NCBI GenBank assembly: GCA_031277235.1
Contig: JAITMT010000436.1
Span: forward strand, 1 to 23,315
Origin: Tannerella sp.
GTDB lineage: Bacteria; Bacteroidota; Bacteroidia; Bacteroidales; Tannerellaceae
Direction of reading: 5' to 3'
DNA length: 23,315 nucleotides
Shown here piece after piece: positions 12,706-20,838 of this stretch (within the stretch, counting starts at the first letter, position 1; each line of letters begins with the position of its first letter). The notes beneath the pieces were generated by a model that was given only the letters and a program-made list of their open reading frames with translations, was not told the DNA's origin and ran no database searches. The position numbers were made by a program, and so were the translations under genes.

Positions 12706-12774
12706 CGCCGATTTGCAAATCGGCGCGAATGAAGAAACTTTCGCGTCGTCTAACGCTAACAGCGTTCAAAACCC
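12706..12774. repeat. Palindrome cluster after the DUF2442 gene
   Basis: 12706-12725 is a perfect 20-bp palindrome (CGCCGATTTG followed by its complement). Next come a GCGAA...TTTCGC hairpin (about 12724-12743), AACGC-TAACA-GCGTT, and CTAACAG paired with CTGTTAG. Stems are short but densely packed. The rest of the 273-bp gap before ftsX is AT-rich with no gene. Confidence 0.65.
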
Positions 12775-12948
12775 TGTTAGAGTTATCACTATCATTTCCA
12801 TTACAAAATCCTATTATTCAATGTTATAAGCATAAAATATCATATAATACTTAAAATCTCCATTTGTTAAAAAATCAAAAAAATGCCGGAAAGTCAAAAA
12901 AAAGTATTTATTTTGTGGCGAAATTAGGGGGATTAATATCAAATTTCA

Positions 12949-13827
12949 ATGGCAACAAACAAAAAGAAGAATACGCTTACGTTTTTTAATTCGCATCTGG
13001 TATCGGTTGTAAGCATTTCACTGGTGCTTTTTCTACTGGGACTGATTCTGGTATTCGGATTTCTGGGAACGGAACTGTCTCAGTATGTGAAGGAAAACAT
13101 CACGATGTCCGTCGTTCTGAATGAAGACTTGACGGATATAAAAATTCGCGGGATACGCGATGAACTGGAAAAACAGCCTTACGTGAAATCAACGCAGTAC
13201 ATTTCCAAGGAGCAGGCAGCCATCGAAATGGAACACGAACTGGGCGAAAATCCCGAAACATTCCTGGGTTTCAACCCTTTCCGCGCGTCCATCGAGGTAA
13301 AACTGAGATCGGAATACACGCATCCCGACAGTCTGCCCGTCATCGAAAAGCGGATTTCCAAAGTCGCAAGCGTTTCGGACGTGCTCTACCGGAAAGACAT
13401 GATGCAGGTGGTAAACAACAACATACGGCGTATCGGGCTCGTTTTGCTGATATTGCTGGCGGTGCTGGTCGTCATCTCTTTCGTGCTGATTAACAACACG
13501 GTACGGTTGTTGATTTACTCCAAACGCTTCATTATCTACACGATGCGACTCGTGGGAGCGACGTCCGGATTCATCCGGCGCCCGTTCCTGAAACATAACG
13601 TCATTAGCGGATTAATTGCGGGCGTTCTTGCAATATTATTGCTGATGGGCGCGTTATATTATGCACGCAAGGAGTTTGTGGGTTTTGAAGATATTTTGGG
13701 CAATAACACGATGTGGCTGATTTACGGGATTATCCTCGTGGCGGGAGTCGTACTTTCGGCTGTTGCGGCGTATTTTGCGGTGAACCGCTATTTGCGCATC
13801 AATCGGGGGAAACTTTATAATATTTGA
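12949..13827 (+). CDS. ftsX: Cell division protein FtsX
   Basis: A 292-residue permease-like protein with the FtsX plan: a cytoplasmic N-terminus, one membrane segment (about 17-40), a large extracellular domain carrying NITMSVVLNEDLTDIKI and the peptide-strain motif YVKSTQYISKEQAAIE, and three further membrane segments (about 162-182, 215-238 and 257-278), with SKRFIIYTMRLVGATSGFIRRPF in the cytoplasmic loop. With the ATPase FtsE, not encoded here, FtsX activates peptidoglycan hydrolases at the septum. Start is the first ATG after an AT-rich leader. It heads a run of closely spaced housekeeping genes and marks the return to core genome after the cassette region. Confidence 0.93.
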   Translation: MATNKKKNTLTFFNSHLVSVVSISLVLFLLGLILVFGFLGTELSQYVKENITMSVVLNEDLTDIKIRGIRDELEKQPYVKSTQYISKEQAAIEMEHELGENPETFLGFNPFRASIEVKLRSEYTHPDSLPVIEKRISKVASVSDVLYRKDMMQVVNNNIRRIGLVLLILLAVLVVISFVLINNTVRLLIYSKRFIIYTMRLVGATSGFIRRPFLKHNVISGLIAGVLAILLLMGALYYARKEFVGFEDILGNNTMWLIYGIILVAGVVLSAVAAYFAVNRYLRINRGKLYNI

Positions 13828-13888
13828 AGATTTGAAGATTTGAGGTTCAAGGTTTAAGGTTGAGATGGATATATTAAAATAAAGAGAT

Positions 13889-14137
13889 ATGAAAGATTTT
13901 GCTTTTGGGAAAGAGAATTTTATAGTGATAGCGGTGGCTGTCGTGTTGATAATCATAGGTTTCGCCTTGATGAGCGGAGGCGGCGCGAAAGACGATGTTT
14001 CGTTCAATCCCGCCATTTTCAACAATCAACGCATTGTTGTGGCGCCCATCATCACGGTATTGGGATTCGCGCTCGTGATTTACGGAATTATCCGCAAGCC
14101 AAAGGATGCTGACAATCAAATTGCCGAAAAGAACTGA
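13889..14137 (+). CDS. DUF3098 small membrane protein
   Basis: An 82-residue protein with two membrane segments (about 11-31, FIVIAVAVVLIIIGFALMSG, and 48-68, VVAPIITVLGFALVIYGIIR) linked by a loop GGAKDDVSFNPAIFNNQR. The short N-terminal MKDFAFGKEN and the FNPAIF...R segment are typical of DUF3098, which in Bacteroidota sits between ftsX and uppP. The role is unknown. The 61-bp gap to ftsX holds the low-complexity run noted separately; the uppP ATG is 2 nt after its stop, so the two are almost certainly co-translated. Confidence 0.85.
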   Translation: MKDFAFGKENFIVIAVAVVLIIIGFALMSGGGAKDDVSFNPAIFNNQRIVVAPIITVLGFALVIYGIIRKPKDADNQIAEKN

Positions 14138-14139
14138 AT

Positions 14140-14937
14140 ATGAATTTATTGCAATCTGTAATCATTGCAATTGTCGAGGGCTTGACGGAATTTTTACCGG
14201 TTTCATCAACCGGACACATGATTTTGGCACAGGGTTTTCTGGGCGTAAAAAGCGATGATTTTGTCAAAGCCTTCACGGTGATTATTCAGTTTGGCGCGAT
14301 TTTGTCGGTTTTGGTTTTGTATTGGAAACGCTTTTGGCAGTCATGGAATTTTTACCGTAAACTGCTGATTGCGTTCATTCCCGCAGCCGTCATCGGTTTT
14401 CTGGCGGGCGATTTCATTGATTCGCTGCTCGAAAACGTTGTCGTCATTGCGATTATGCTGATTGCAGGCGGGTTTTTCATGCTTTTCGTGGATAAGTGGT
14501 TTGCACATTCCGAAAAAAACGAACTGCAAGCGATGACTGACGCCAACGCCTTCAAAATCGGTCTGGCACAATGTGTTGCGATGATTCCGGGCGTTTCGCG
14601 CTCCATGGCGACGATTGTCGGCGGGATGGCGCAGAAATTCAGTCGCAGGGCGGCGGCAGAGTTTTCGTTTTTTCTGGCTGTGCCCACCATGGCGGCGGCA
14701 GCCGGCTATAAATTGTTGAAACTGTTGATGAACGGCGAATCGCGGCAAGTCTTAGCCGATAACATGAACATCCTGATAATCGGGAATATAGTCGCTTTTA
14801 TCGTCGCAATGCTGGCAATAAAATTTTTTATTGACTTTTTGACAAAATACGGTTTCAAGGCGTTCGGCTGGTATCGGATTGTGGCGGGGCTGGTCATTTT
14901 GAGTTTATCTTTGTTCGGTTTTCACCTCGAAGTGTAG
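14140..14937 (+). CDS. uppP: Undecaprenyl-diphosphatase
   Basis: A 265-residue integral membrane protein of the BacA/UppP family, which dephosphorylates undecaprenyl diphosphate to recycle the lipid carrier for peptidoglycan and other envelope polymers. The two catalytic motifs are visible: EGLTEFLPVSSTGHMIL at 13-29 and PGVSRSMATIVGG near 149-161 with the conserved Ser and Arg. Usual length and about eight hydrophobic segments. High expression of this family is classically associated with bacitracin tolerance. The truB ATG lies 2 nt after the stop. Confidence 0.96.
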   Translation: MNLLQSVIIAIVEGLTEFLPVSSTGHMILAQGFLGVKSDDFVKAFTVIIQFGAILSVLVLYWKRFWQSWNFYRKLLIAFIPAAVIGFLAGDFIDSLLENVVVIAIMLIAGGFFMLFVDKWFAHSEKNELQAMTDANAFKIGLAQCVAMIPGVSRSMATIVGGMAQKFSRRAAAEFSFFLAVPTMAAAAGYKLLKLLMNGESRQVLADNMNILIIGNIVAFIVAMLAIKFFIDFLTKYGFKAFGWYRIVAGLVILSLSLFGFHLEV

Positions 14938-14939
14938 AA

Positions 14940-15638
14940 ATGGATTTTATCGAAGGAGAAATCATATACCTGAACAAACCGCTGGATTGGACTTCTTTCG
15001 ACCTGGTGAACAGGTTTCGTTACAAACTGTCGCGAAAGTTGAAAATCAGGAAGATAAAGGTCGGACATGCAGGAACGTTAGACCCGAAAGCAACGGGCGT
15101 AATGATCCTCTGCACGGGCAGGGCTACAAAGCGGATTGAAGAATTGCAGGCTCAGACCAAGGAATATGTGGCGACCTTGCAACTTGGAGCGACGACGCCA
15201 TCGTATGACCTTGAAAAAGAGATAGATAAGACGTTTCCGACCGAACATATCACCCGCGAAAAGGTAGAAACGGCGCTCCGGAAATTTACGGGAAAAATAG
15301 AGCAGATTCCGCCCGCTTTTTCGGCTTGCATGGTTGACGGCAAACGCGCTTACGAACTGGCTCGCAAAGGCGAGGAAGTGCATCTCAAACCGAAAACGCT
15401 CGTCATTGACGAAATTGAAATTTTGCAATTCGAGTTGCCGGTGTTGAAGATTCGCGTCGTATGCAGTAAAGGTACGTATATCAGGGCTTTAGCCCGAGAC
15501 ATCGGCGAGGCGCTTGATTCGGGCGCCCATCTGATTGCCCTCGAAAGGACGCGTGTCGGAAACGTAACCGTTGCAGATTGCATCAACGCCGACGAAATAG
15601 ATGATTTTCTCGATAAGGAATTGATAATTAATAATTAA
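14940..15638 (+). CDS. truB: tRNA pseudouridine(55) synthase
   Basis: A 232-residue pseudouridine synthase that isomerises U55 in the T-loop of tRNAs. The catalytic motif GHAGTLDPKATGVM contains Asp48. Other family blocks are YLNKPLDWTSFDLVN at the N-terminus, QIPPAFSACMVDGKRAYELAR (about 124-144) and CSKGTYIRALARDIGEAL (about 176-193). It lacks the C-terminal PUA-like extension of longer TruB forms, which is usual for short members. It is in the middle of the uppP-truB-queA run. Confidence 0.96.
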   Translation: MDFIEGEIIYLNKPLDWTSFDLVNRFRYKLSRKLKIRKIKVGHAGTLDPKATGVMILCTGRATKRIEELQAQTKEYVATLQLGATTPSYDLEKEIDKTFPTEHITREKVETALRKFTGKIEQIPPAFSACMVDGKRAYELARKGEEVHLKPKTLVIDEIEILQFELPVLKIRVVCSKGTYIRALARDIGEALDSGAHLIALERTRVGNVTVADCINADEIDDFLDKELIINN

Positions 15639-15645
15639 AATAGAT

Positions 15646-16695
15646 ATGAAACTCTCAAAATTCAAATTTACATTGCCGCCTCACTTGATAGCGCAATATC
15701 CGACCAAGTTTCGCGACGAGTCGCGTTTGATGGTCGTCCATCGCGATAGGGGGCGAATCGAACACAAAATATTCAAAGACCTCATCAAATATTTTGGCAA
15801 GGGCGATACTTTTATTCTGAACAACACGAAGGTTTTTCCCGCGCGACTGTACGGAAACAAGGAAAAAACGGGCGCGCAGATTGAAGTTTTCCTGCTGCGC
15901 GAACTGAATCCCGAAGTGCATTTGTGGGATGTTCTGGTGGATCCCGCCCGCAAAATCCGCATCGGTAACAAACTCTATTTCGGCAAGGACAATTCGCTCG
16001 TGGCGGAAGTCATTGACAATACGACGTCCCGCGGACGCACGCTGCGATTTCTCTATGACGGCAGTCGCACGGAATTTAAAAAGATGCTTTTTGCCATGGG
16101 AAACAGCCCGTTACCGAAATATATCACCCGCGAGGTTGAAAAAAGCGATTTGGAACGCTATCAGACGATTTTTGCCGCTAAGGAAGGCGCCGTTGTCGCT
16201 CCTGCAGCCGGTTTTCATTTCAGTCGCGAACTGATGAAACGACTTGAAATCAAGGATTGCAAGTTTGAATTTATTACCGTCCATTCCGGTTTGGGCAATT
16301 ATCGCGAAATTGACGTGGAAGATTTGTCGAAATACAAAATGGATTCCGAACAAATCATCATCAACGAGGATGTGGCTGACGCCGTGAACAATACCAAGGA
16401 TAATAACAAAAAGGTCTGTGCTGTAGGAACTTCCGTGATGCGCGCCATCGAATCGTCCGTTAGCACGAACGGCTACCTGAAACCTTACGACGGCTGGACG
16501 AACAAATTTATCGTTTCGCCTTACGAGTTCAGTATCGCTAACAGCATGATTACCAACTTCCACACGCCGCTTTCTTCCCTGCTGATGTTAACGGCAACTT
16601 TTGGCGGTTACGAATTAATCATGGAAGCCTACCAGACGGCAATCAGGGAAGAATATCGCTTCTGCGCGTATGGCGATGCGATGTTGATCATTTAA
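15646..16695 (+). CDS. queA: S-adenosylmethionine:tRNA ribosyltransferase-isomerase
   Basis: A 349-residue QueA, which transfers and isomerises the ribosyl group of SAM onto 7-aminomethyl-7-deazaguanine in tRNA to make epoxyqueuosine. Visible parts are LPPHLIAQYPTKFRDESRLMV at 6-26, LNNTKVFPARLYG, WDVLVDPARKIRIG, GAVVAPAAGFHFS, the segment HSGLGNYREIDVEDLSKYKMDSEQ (residues about 210-233) and a C-terminal NFHTPLSSLLMLTATFGG. The HSGLGNY and MDSE forms, in place of HVGAGTF and MHSE, agree with what I recall of Bacteroidota QueA. The TAA stop overlaps the folK ATG by one base. Confidence 0.95.
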   Translation: MKLSKFKFTLPPHLIAQYPTKFRDESRLMVVHRDRGRIEHKIFKDLIKYFGKGDTFILNNTKVFPARLYGNKEKTGAQIEVFLLRELNPEVHLWDVLVDPARKIRIGNKLYFGKDNSLVAEVIDNTTSRGRTLRFLYDGSRTEFKKMLFAMGNSPLPKYITREVEKSDLERYQTIFAAKEGAVVAPAAGFHFSRELMKRLEIKDCKFEFITVHSGLGNYREIDVEDLSKYKMDSEQIIINEDVADAVNNTKDNNKKVCAVGTSVMRAIESSVSTNGYLKPYDGWTNKFIVSPYEFSIANSMITNFHTPLSSLLMLTATFGGYELIMEAYQTAIREEYRFCAYGDAMLII

Positions 16696-17153
16696 TGGCG
16701 ACGGTCTATCTCGGTCTCGGCTCCAATCTTGGAGACCGGCGTAAAAATATTGCCAAAGCGCTGACTCTCATAGCGGAAAAGGTCGGAGACGTTATCAAAG
16801 TTTCCGGTTTTCACGAAACGGAACCTTGGGGCTTTCACTCGACGTCCTATTTTCTGAATGTTGCGGCAATAGTGGAAACCAATCTGCAACCGATTAATCT
16901 ATTGCATATTACGCAGGAGATCGAAAAGGAAACCGGTCGCAGGGAAAAATCCGCAAACGGCGCATACAAGGACCGAATCATAGACATTGATATTCTCTTT
17001 TACGATAACCAAATCATCGAATCGCCCGATTTGACAATTCCTCATCCATTGCTCCACAAACGTGCATTCGTCCTGCAACCGTTAGTCGAAATTGCGCCGG
17101 ATTTTGTTCATCCGGTATTGGAGAGGACGGTGCGGGAATTGTTTTGTAGTTAG
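16695..17153 (+). CDS. folK: 2-amino-4-hydroxy-6-hydroxymethyldihydropteridine pyrophosphokinase
   Basis: A 152-residue HPPK that moves pyrophosphate from ATP to the pterin alcohol in folate synthesis. Motifs in order: YLGLGSNLGDRRKNI at 5-19, FHETEPWG at 39-46, EKETGRREK at 78-85, the magnesium-binding DRIIDIDILFYD (Asp97 and Asp99) and the signature IPHPLLHKRAFVLQPL at 115-130. Length matches the family. It overlaps the queA stop by one base and is the last gene of this operon-like block. Confidence 0.95.
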   Translation: MATVYLGLGSNLGDRRKNIAKALTLIAEKVGDVIKVSGFHETEPWGFHSTSYFLNVAAIVETNLQPINLLHITQEIEKETGRREKSANGAYKDRIIDIDILFYDNQIIESPDLTIPHPLLHKRAFVLQPLVEIAPDFVHPVLERTVRELFCS

Positions 17154-17200
17154 GTTCAAGGTTCAAAGTTTAAGGTTTAGGGTTCAAATCTCTTTTCCTG
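17154..17200. repeat. GGTTCAAGGTTTAA low-complexity run
   Basis: Just after folK, imperfect units of GGTTCAA, AGTTTAA, GGTTTAG and GGTTCAA follow one another. A similar run (TTTGAAGATTTGAGGTTCAAGG) lies at 13831-13863 between ftsX and the DUF3098 gene. Both sit directly after a stop codon and are probably slippage-prone spacer DNA. Confidence 0.5.
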
Positions 17201-17207
17201 TTTTATT

Positions 17208-17237
17208 CCGGTTAATACATGGTTTTGTGTTATCCGG
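17208..17237. terminator. Possible stem-loop after folK
   Basis: CCGGTTAATACA at 17208-17219 pairs with TGTGTTATCCGG at 17226-17237 (one mismatch and one G-T pair, 6-nt loop). No clear T tract follows, so a terminator role is only suggested by the place between two transcription units. Confidence 0.35.
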
Positions 17238-17290
17238 TCGTTCTTGCGTTCGATTGTTTCAATAAATCGTGCCGCTGTGTCAAATATTTT

Positions 17291-17320
17291 TTGCATTATG
17301 TAAATTATTACGTATCTTTG
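17291..17320 (+). promoter_or_regulatory. Promoter for the TonB-receptor operon
   Basis: TTG at 17291-17293 and TATCTTTG at 17313-17320, 19 nt apart, match the Bacteroidota consensus. The ATG at 17346 follows 25 nt after the -7 box. Confidence 0.78.
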
Positions 17321-17345
17321 CATTTTATTATAGTAAGGTAGAGAT

Positions 17346-18056
17346 ATGGTAAGGTTCAAGGTAACAGTTCTCCTGCTGCTCGTTTGTGGCGGAATGACAG
17401 CGCAGGAGCGAAATAAATCGGCAGACAGCGTTGCCATTGATTTTTTTCAAGCCATCGGCAGTTTTGCGGCGCTCTACTATGGTCATGAATATGAAGAGTA
17501 TCCGCAGACGACAAATCATCCGTATCTGATAGATGAAAAATATACGAATGCGCGACTGTCATACGGGAAGACAATCTATCCCGAAGTGTTGTTGCGGTTG
17601 GATTTGTATCGAAATGAGTTGCTTGTCAGGTCGGGGGCGGGCTACCGTAATATTGTTCTGTTCCCTGAAAATGTTGAATTTGCCGAAATGCATGGAAAAC
17701 ATGTTGTTTATTTCCAAAAAGACGATTTACCCGGTTGTCCTGCTTCCGGTTATTACATTCTGTTATATTCCGGTAAATACAAGGTACTTGAGAAAATATC
17801 CGCCCAACTGATAGAAAAGACGGAATCGGGCAAATTGGAACGGTATTTTCAATTTTCGACCCGCTTTTATCTGTTGAAGGATGGCGTTTATCATCCGGTA
17901 AAGAGTAAGAGAGGGTTGCTAAAAGCGTTAAGTCCGTATGGAAAAGAACTGAAAAAGTTTATTTCAACCCGAAAATTGAACTATAAGAAAGGTACGGAGG
18001 ATTTTCTAATCCTTACGCTTGGTGAATATGAGAGGCTTATGGGAGTTGAAAATTGA
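17346..18056 (+). CDS. Secreted protein of unknown function
   Basis: A 236-residue protein with a signal peptide (MVRFKVTVLLLLVCGGMTAQE, cleavage near residue 19-20). I do not recognise a family. The mature part is rich in aromatic residues and alternating strands (GHEYEEYPQTTNHPYLIDEKY, ARLSYGKTIYPEVLLRLDLYRNE), with GYRNIVLFPENVEFAEMHGK and a lysine-rich C-terminal third (KALSPYGKELKKFISTRKLNYKK). The middle resembles secreted Bacteroidota proteins encoded beside TonB receptors, but no domain can be named. Start is supported by promoter distance and signal peptide. The TonB receptor follows after 31 nt, so it is probably the first gene of that operon. Confidence 0.82.
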   Translation: MVRFKVTVLLLLVCGGMTAQERNKSADSVAIDFFQAIGSFAALYYGHEYEEYPQTTNHPYLIDEKYTNARLSYGKTIYPEVLLRLDLYRNELLVRSGAGYRNIVLFPENVEFAEMHGKHVVYFQKDDLPGCPASGYYILLYSGKYKVLEKISAQLIEKTESGKLERYFQFSTRFYLLKDGVYHPVKSKRGLLKALSPYGKELKKFISTRKLNYKKGTEDFLILTLGEYERLMGVEN

Positions 18057-18087
18057 AAATTATATCTTGCGGTCTTATAATTAACTT

Positions 18088-20838
18088 ATGATGAAACGTT
18101 TTTCACAAATAGTACCGGTTTTGATTTTATCCTGCATGGCCGGTTTTGCACAGGAGCAGCGGCAGGTAACGGTAAGGTTGACTGACCGTCCGTTTGCAGA
18201 GTTGTTCGATGCCATTGAAAATCAAACCGGTTACCGTATTTATTGTACTCCGGACGTCTCGGATTCGATGCGTGTGTCCGTCAACGAAACGAATGTCGAA
18301 CCGGTGAATCTGATACGGCAGGCGCTGAAAGAAACGCCCTACCGGACGTCGGTTTTTCAGAACGCCATCTACATCATTCAGGATAAAGACCTGATCATCA
18401 CCCTTCCGGAAAGTTTTTACGGCAAGGCGACGGTTGATACGGTTAGTGCCATGCCACAGTTCGAGCGGGAAACGAAAGCCGTATCCGAATCGGTAGTTTA
18501 TGCCATCGGCAACCCGAATGCCCCTGCTTCTTCCAATGTCATCATGAGAGGCATCGTCACTAACTTCAAAAACGGCGAACCCATTCCGGGCGCTACCCTC
18601 CTGTTGGAAGATCCTTTTGTCGGAACCGTTACCGATGCGTTCGGGTTTTATTCCATCCAACTGCCGCCGGGACGCCGCGAATTAGTGATACGCGGCATTG
18701 GCATGAAGGAATCCAGGCGGCAACTGATGCTATTTTCCGACGGAAAGTTGGATATTGAAGTGGAAGAACAGATTTATAAACTTTCCGAAGTTTCCGTTGT
18801 GGCTAACCGGATAGATAATGTGCGGTCGGTGAATGCGGGAATGGAGCGTCTTGTCATGCAAAATATCAAGAATATACCCACCGTGATGGGAGAAGCCGAC
18901 GTCCTCCGGATCATCATGACACTGCCGGGCGTCAAATCGGCAGGCGAAATATCCAGCGGATTTAATGTGCGGGGAGGCGCGACCGACCAAAACCTGATCC
19001 TGTACAACGACGGAACCATCTACATGCCAACCCATCTATTCGGATTGTTTTCGACTTTCAACCCCGACCTGGTGGAAAATATGGAACTGTACAAAAGCAG
19101 TATCCCCGCCAAATACGGGGGCAGAATATCATCCGTTTTGGATATCAGCACGAAAGAAGGAAATAAAAAGGCGTTTCAGGGTATGGTCAGCATTGGATTG
19201 CTGACAAGCCGCGTTACGCTGGAAGGTCCGCTCTTCAAGGGGAAAGGCTCCTATATCGTGGGCGGACGAACCACCTATTCCGACTGGCTCTTGAAAAAGA
19301 TACCCGAAAAGAGCGGCTATAGCAACGGGACAGCCGGTTTTTACGATTTGAACGGGTCGGTCAACTACAAATTCAACGAAAACAACAGCCTGTACCTGAC
19401 CGGCTATTACAGCCGCGACCGGTTCAATTTTACGGGTAAAGAAGAGTATGCCTATCAAAACGCCAATTTTTCCGCCAAATGGCGGCATATTTTCAGTCCG
19501 AAATTCACCGGCTCGTTCGTTGCCGGATACGACCATTACAGTTACAACAACAAAGATACGAGCGATATATTCAATGCCTACCAATTGGATTACGCCATGA
19601 ATCAACTGTTCGCAAAAGCCGATTTTTCGTATTACATGAACAACGACCATACCGTCAATTTCGGCGTCAGCACGCTGCATTACCGGTTAAGTCCCGGCGA
19701 ATATCTGCCTGCGGACAACCAATCCCTGATCAGGGCAGACATTCTTCAAACCGAAAAAGCGCTGGAGTCGGCCGTCTATCTCTCCGACGAATGGAAGATT
19801 TCCGACAGTTGGATGGTCAGCGCAGGTATCCGCTACTCGCTTTTCAATGCGCTCGGTCCGCGTGTTTATAATGTCTATTCGCCAGACTATCTGCCCTCGA
19901 CTGAAACGGTCATCCGCACCGATACGGTCGGCGGCGGGGTATTCAAGACGTATCACAGCCCCGAATTTCGTCTATCCTTGCGTTATATCATTGACGACAA
20001 CACATCCATCAAGGCAGGTATCAACTCGATGCGGCAATATATCCATAAGATTTCCAATTCGACCGTCATGTCGCCCACGGATACGTGGAAACTGAGCGAC
20101 GCCAATATCCGTCCGCAAAGCGGCGTACAGGTCGCTGCCGGGCTGTTCCGTAACTTTGCCAAAAATACTATCGAGACCTCCGTCGAGGCATACTACAAGA
20201 CGATGAAAGATTATCTGGACTATCGCGGCGGCGCCGTCCTGTTGATGAATCCGCACATCGAAACCGAAGTAGCCGGCGTGAAAGGAAGAGCCTACGGCGC
20301 GGAACTGATGATTAAAAAGACGCAGGGAAAACTCAACGGATGGGTCAGTTATGCCTACTCGCGCACGATGCTGCGCCGGCACGAAGAACTGGCGTCTTCT
20401 TCCAATACGAGCGACTGGTATCCGACCGACTTCGACAAACCGCACGAAATAAAATTTGTCGGCAACTACAAACTGACGCATCGCTTCAGTTTCTCCCTGA
20501 ATTGTGATTACAGTACCGGAAGACCCATCACCCTGCCCGTCTCAAAATATATCTACGAAGGGCAGCAATACGTCTATTACACGGAAAGGAACAAGTACCG
20601 GATACCCGATTTTTTCCGTTTGGACGTTTCCTTTAACATCGAAGCCGGACACCGGCTCACCAAAACAAGTCACAGTTATTTTACGATAGGCGTCTATAAC
20701 CTGACGGGTCGCAAGAACGCCTATTCCGTCTATTATGCGCCGGAAAACAATCATTTTCAGGGATACCAGTTATCTATTTTTGGCGCTCCAATACCCTATA
20801 TCTCATACAATATCAGATTTCAAAAATATAAGAAATGA
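18088..20838 (+). CDS. TonB-dependent receptor with STN and carboxypeptidase-regulatory-like domains
   Basis: A 916-residue outer-membrane receptor. Signal peptide to about residue 21 (MMKRFSQIVPVLILSCMAGF). Residues 26-100 form an STN (secretin/TonB N-terminal) domain (VTVRLTDRPFAELFDAIENQ). Residues 152-238 are a CarboxypepD_reg-like beta-sandwich (MRGIVTNFKNGEPIPGATLL ... TDAFGFYSIQLPPG). The plug spans about 255-355 with VMGEADVLRIIMTLPGV, GFNVRGGATDQNLILYNDG and LVENMELYKSSIPAKYGGR. The rest is a beta-barrel with alternating aromatic strands ending in IRFQKYKK. The STN domain usually links such receptors to an anti-sigma factor, but no FecR/ECF pair is seen here. Lacking a SusD partner, it does not look like a glycan SusCD system. 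It overlaps the DUF4249 gene by ATGA. Substrate unknown. Confidence 0.93.
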   Translation: MMKRFSQIVPVLILSCMAGFAQEQRQVTVRLTDRPFAELFDAIENQTGYRIYCTPDVSDSMRVSVNETNVEPVNLIRQALKETPYRTSVFQNAIYIIQDKDLIITLPESFYGKATVDTVSAMPQFERETKAVSESVVYAIGNPNAPASSNVIMRGIVTNFKNGEPIPGATLLLEDPFVGTVTDAFGFYSIQLPPGRRELVIRGIGMKESRRQLMLFSDGKLDIEVEEQIYKLSEVSVVANRIDNVRSVNAGMERLVMQNIKNIPTVMGEADVLRIIMTLPGVKSAGEISSGFNVRGGATDQNLILYNDGTIYMPTHLFGLFSTFNPDLVENMELYKSSIPAKYGGRISSVLDISTKEGNKKAFQGMVSIGLLTSRVTLEGPLFKGKGSYIVGGRTTYSDWLLKKIPEKSGYSNGTAGFYDLNGSVNYKFNENNSLYLTGYYSRDRFNFTGKEEYAYQNANFSAKWRHIFSPKFTGSFVAGYDHYSYNNKDTSDIFNAYQLDYAMNQLFAKADFSYYMNNDHTVNFGVSTLHYRLSPGEYLPADNQSLIRADILQTEKALESAVYLSDEWKISDSWMVSAGIRYSLFNALGPRVYNVYSPDYLPSTETVIRTDTVGGGVFKTYHSPEFRLSLRYIIDDNTSIKAGINSMRQYIHKISNSTVMSPTDTWKLSDANIRPQSGVQVAAGLFRNFAKNTIETSVEAYYKTMKDYLDYRGGAVLLMNPHIETEVAGVKGRAYGAELMIKKTQGKLNGWVSYAYSRTMLRRHEELASSSNTSDWYPTDFDKPHEIKFVGNYKLTHRFSFSLNCDYSTGRPITLPVSKYIYEGQQYVYYTERNKYRIPDFFRLDVSFNIEAGHRLTKTSHSYFTIGVYNLTGRKNAYSVYYAPENNHFQGYQLSIFGAPIPYISYNIRFQKYKK

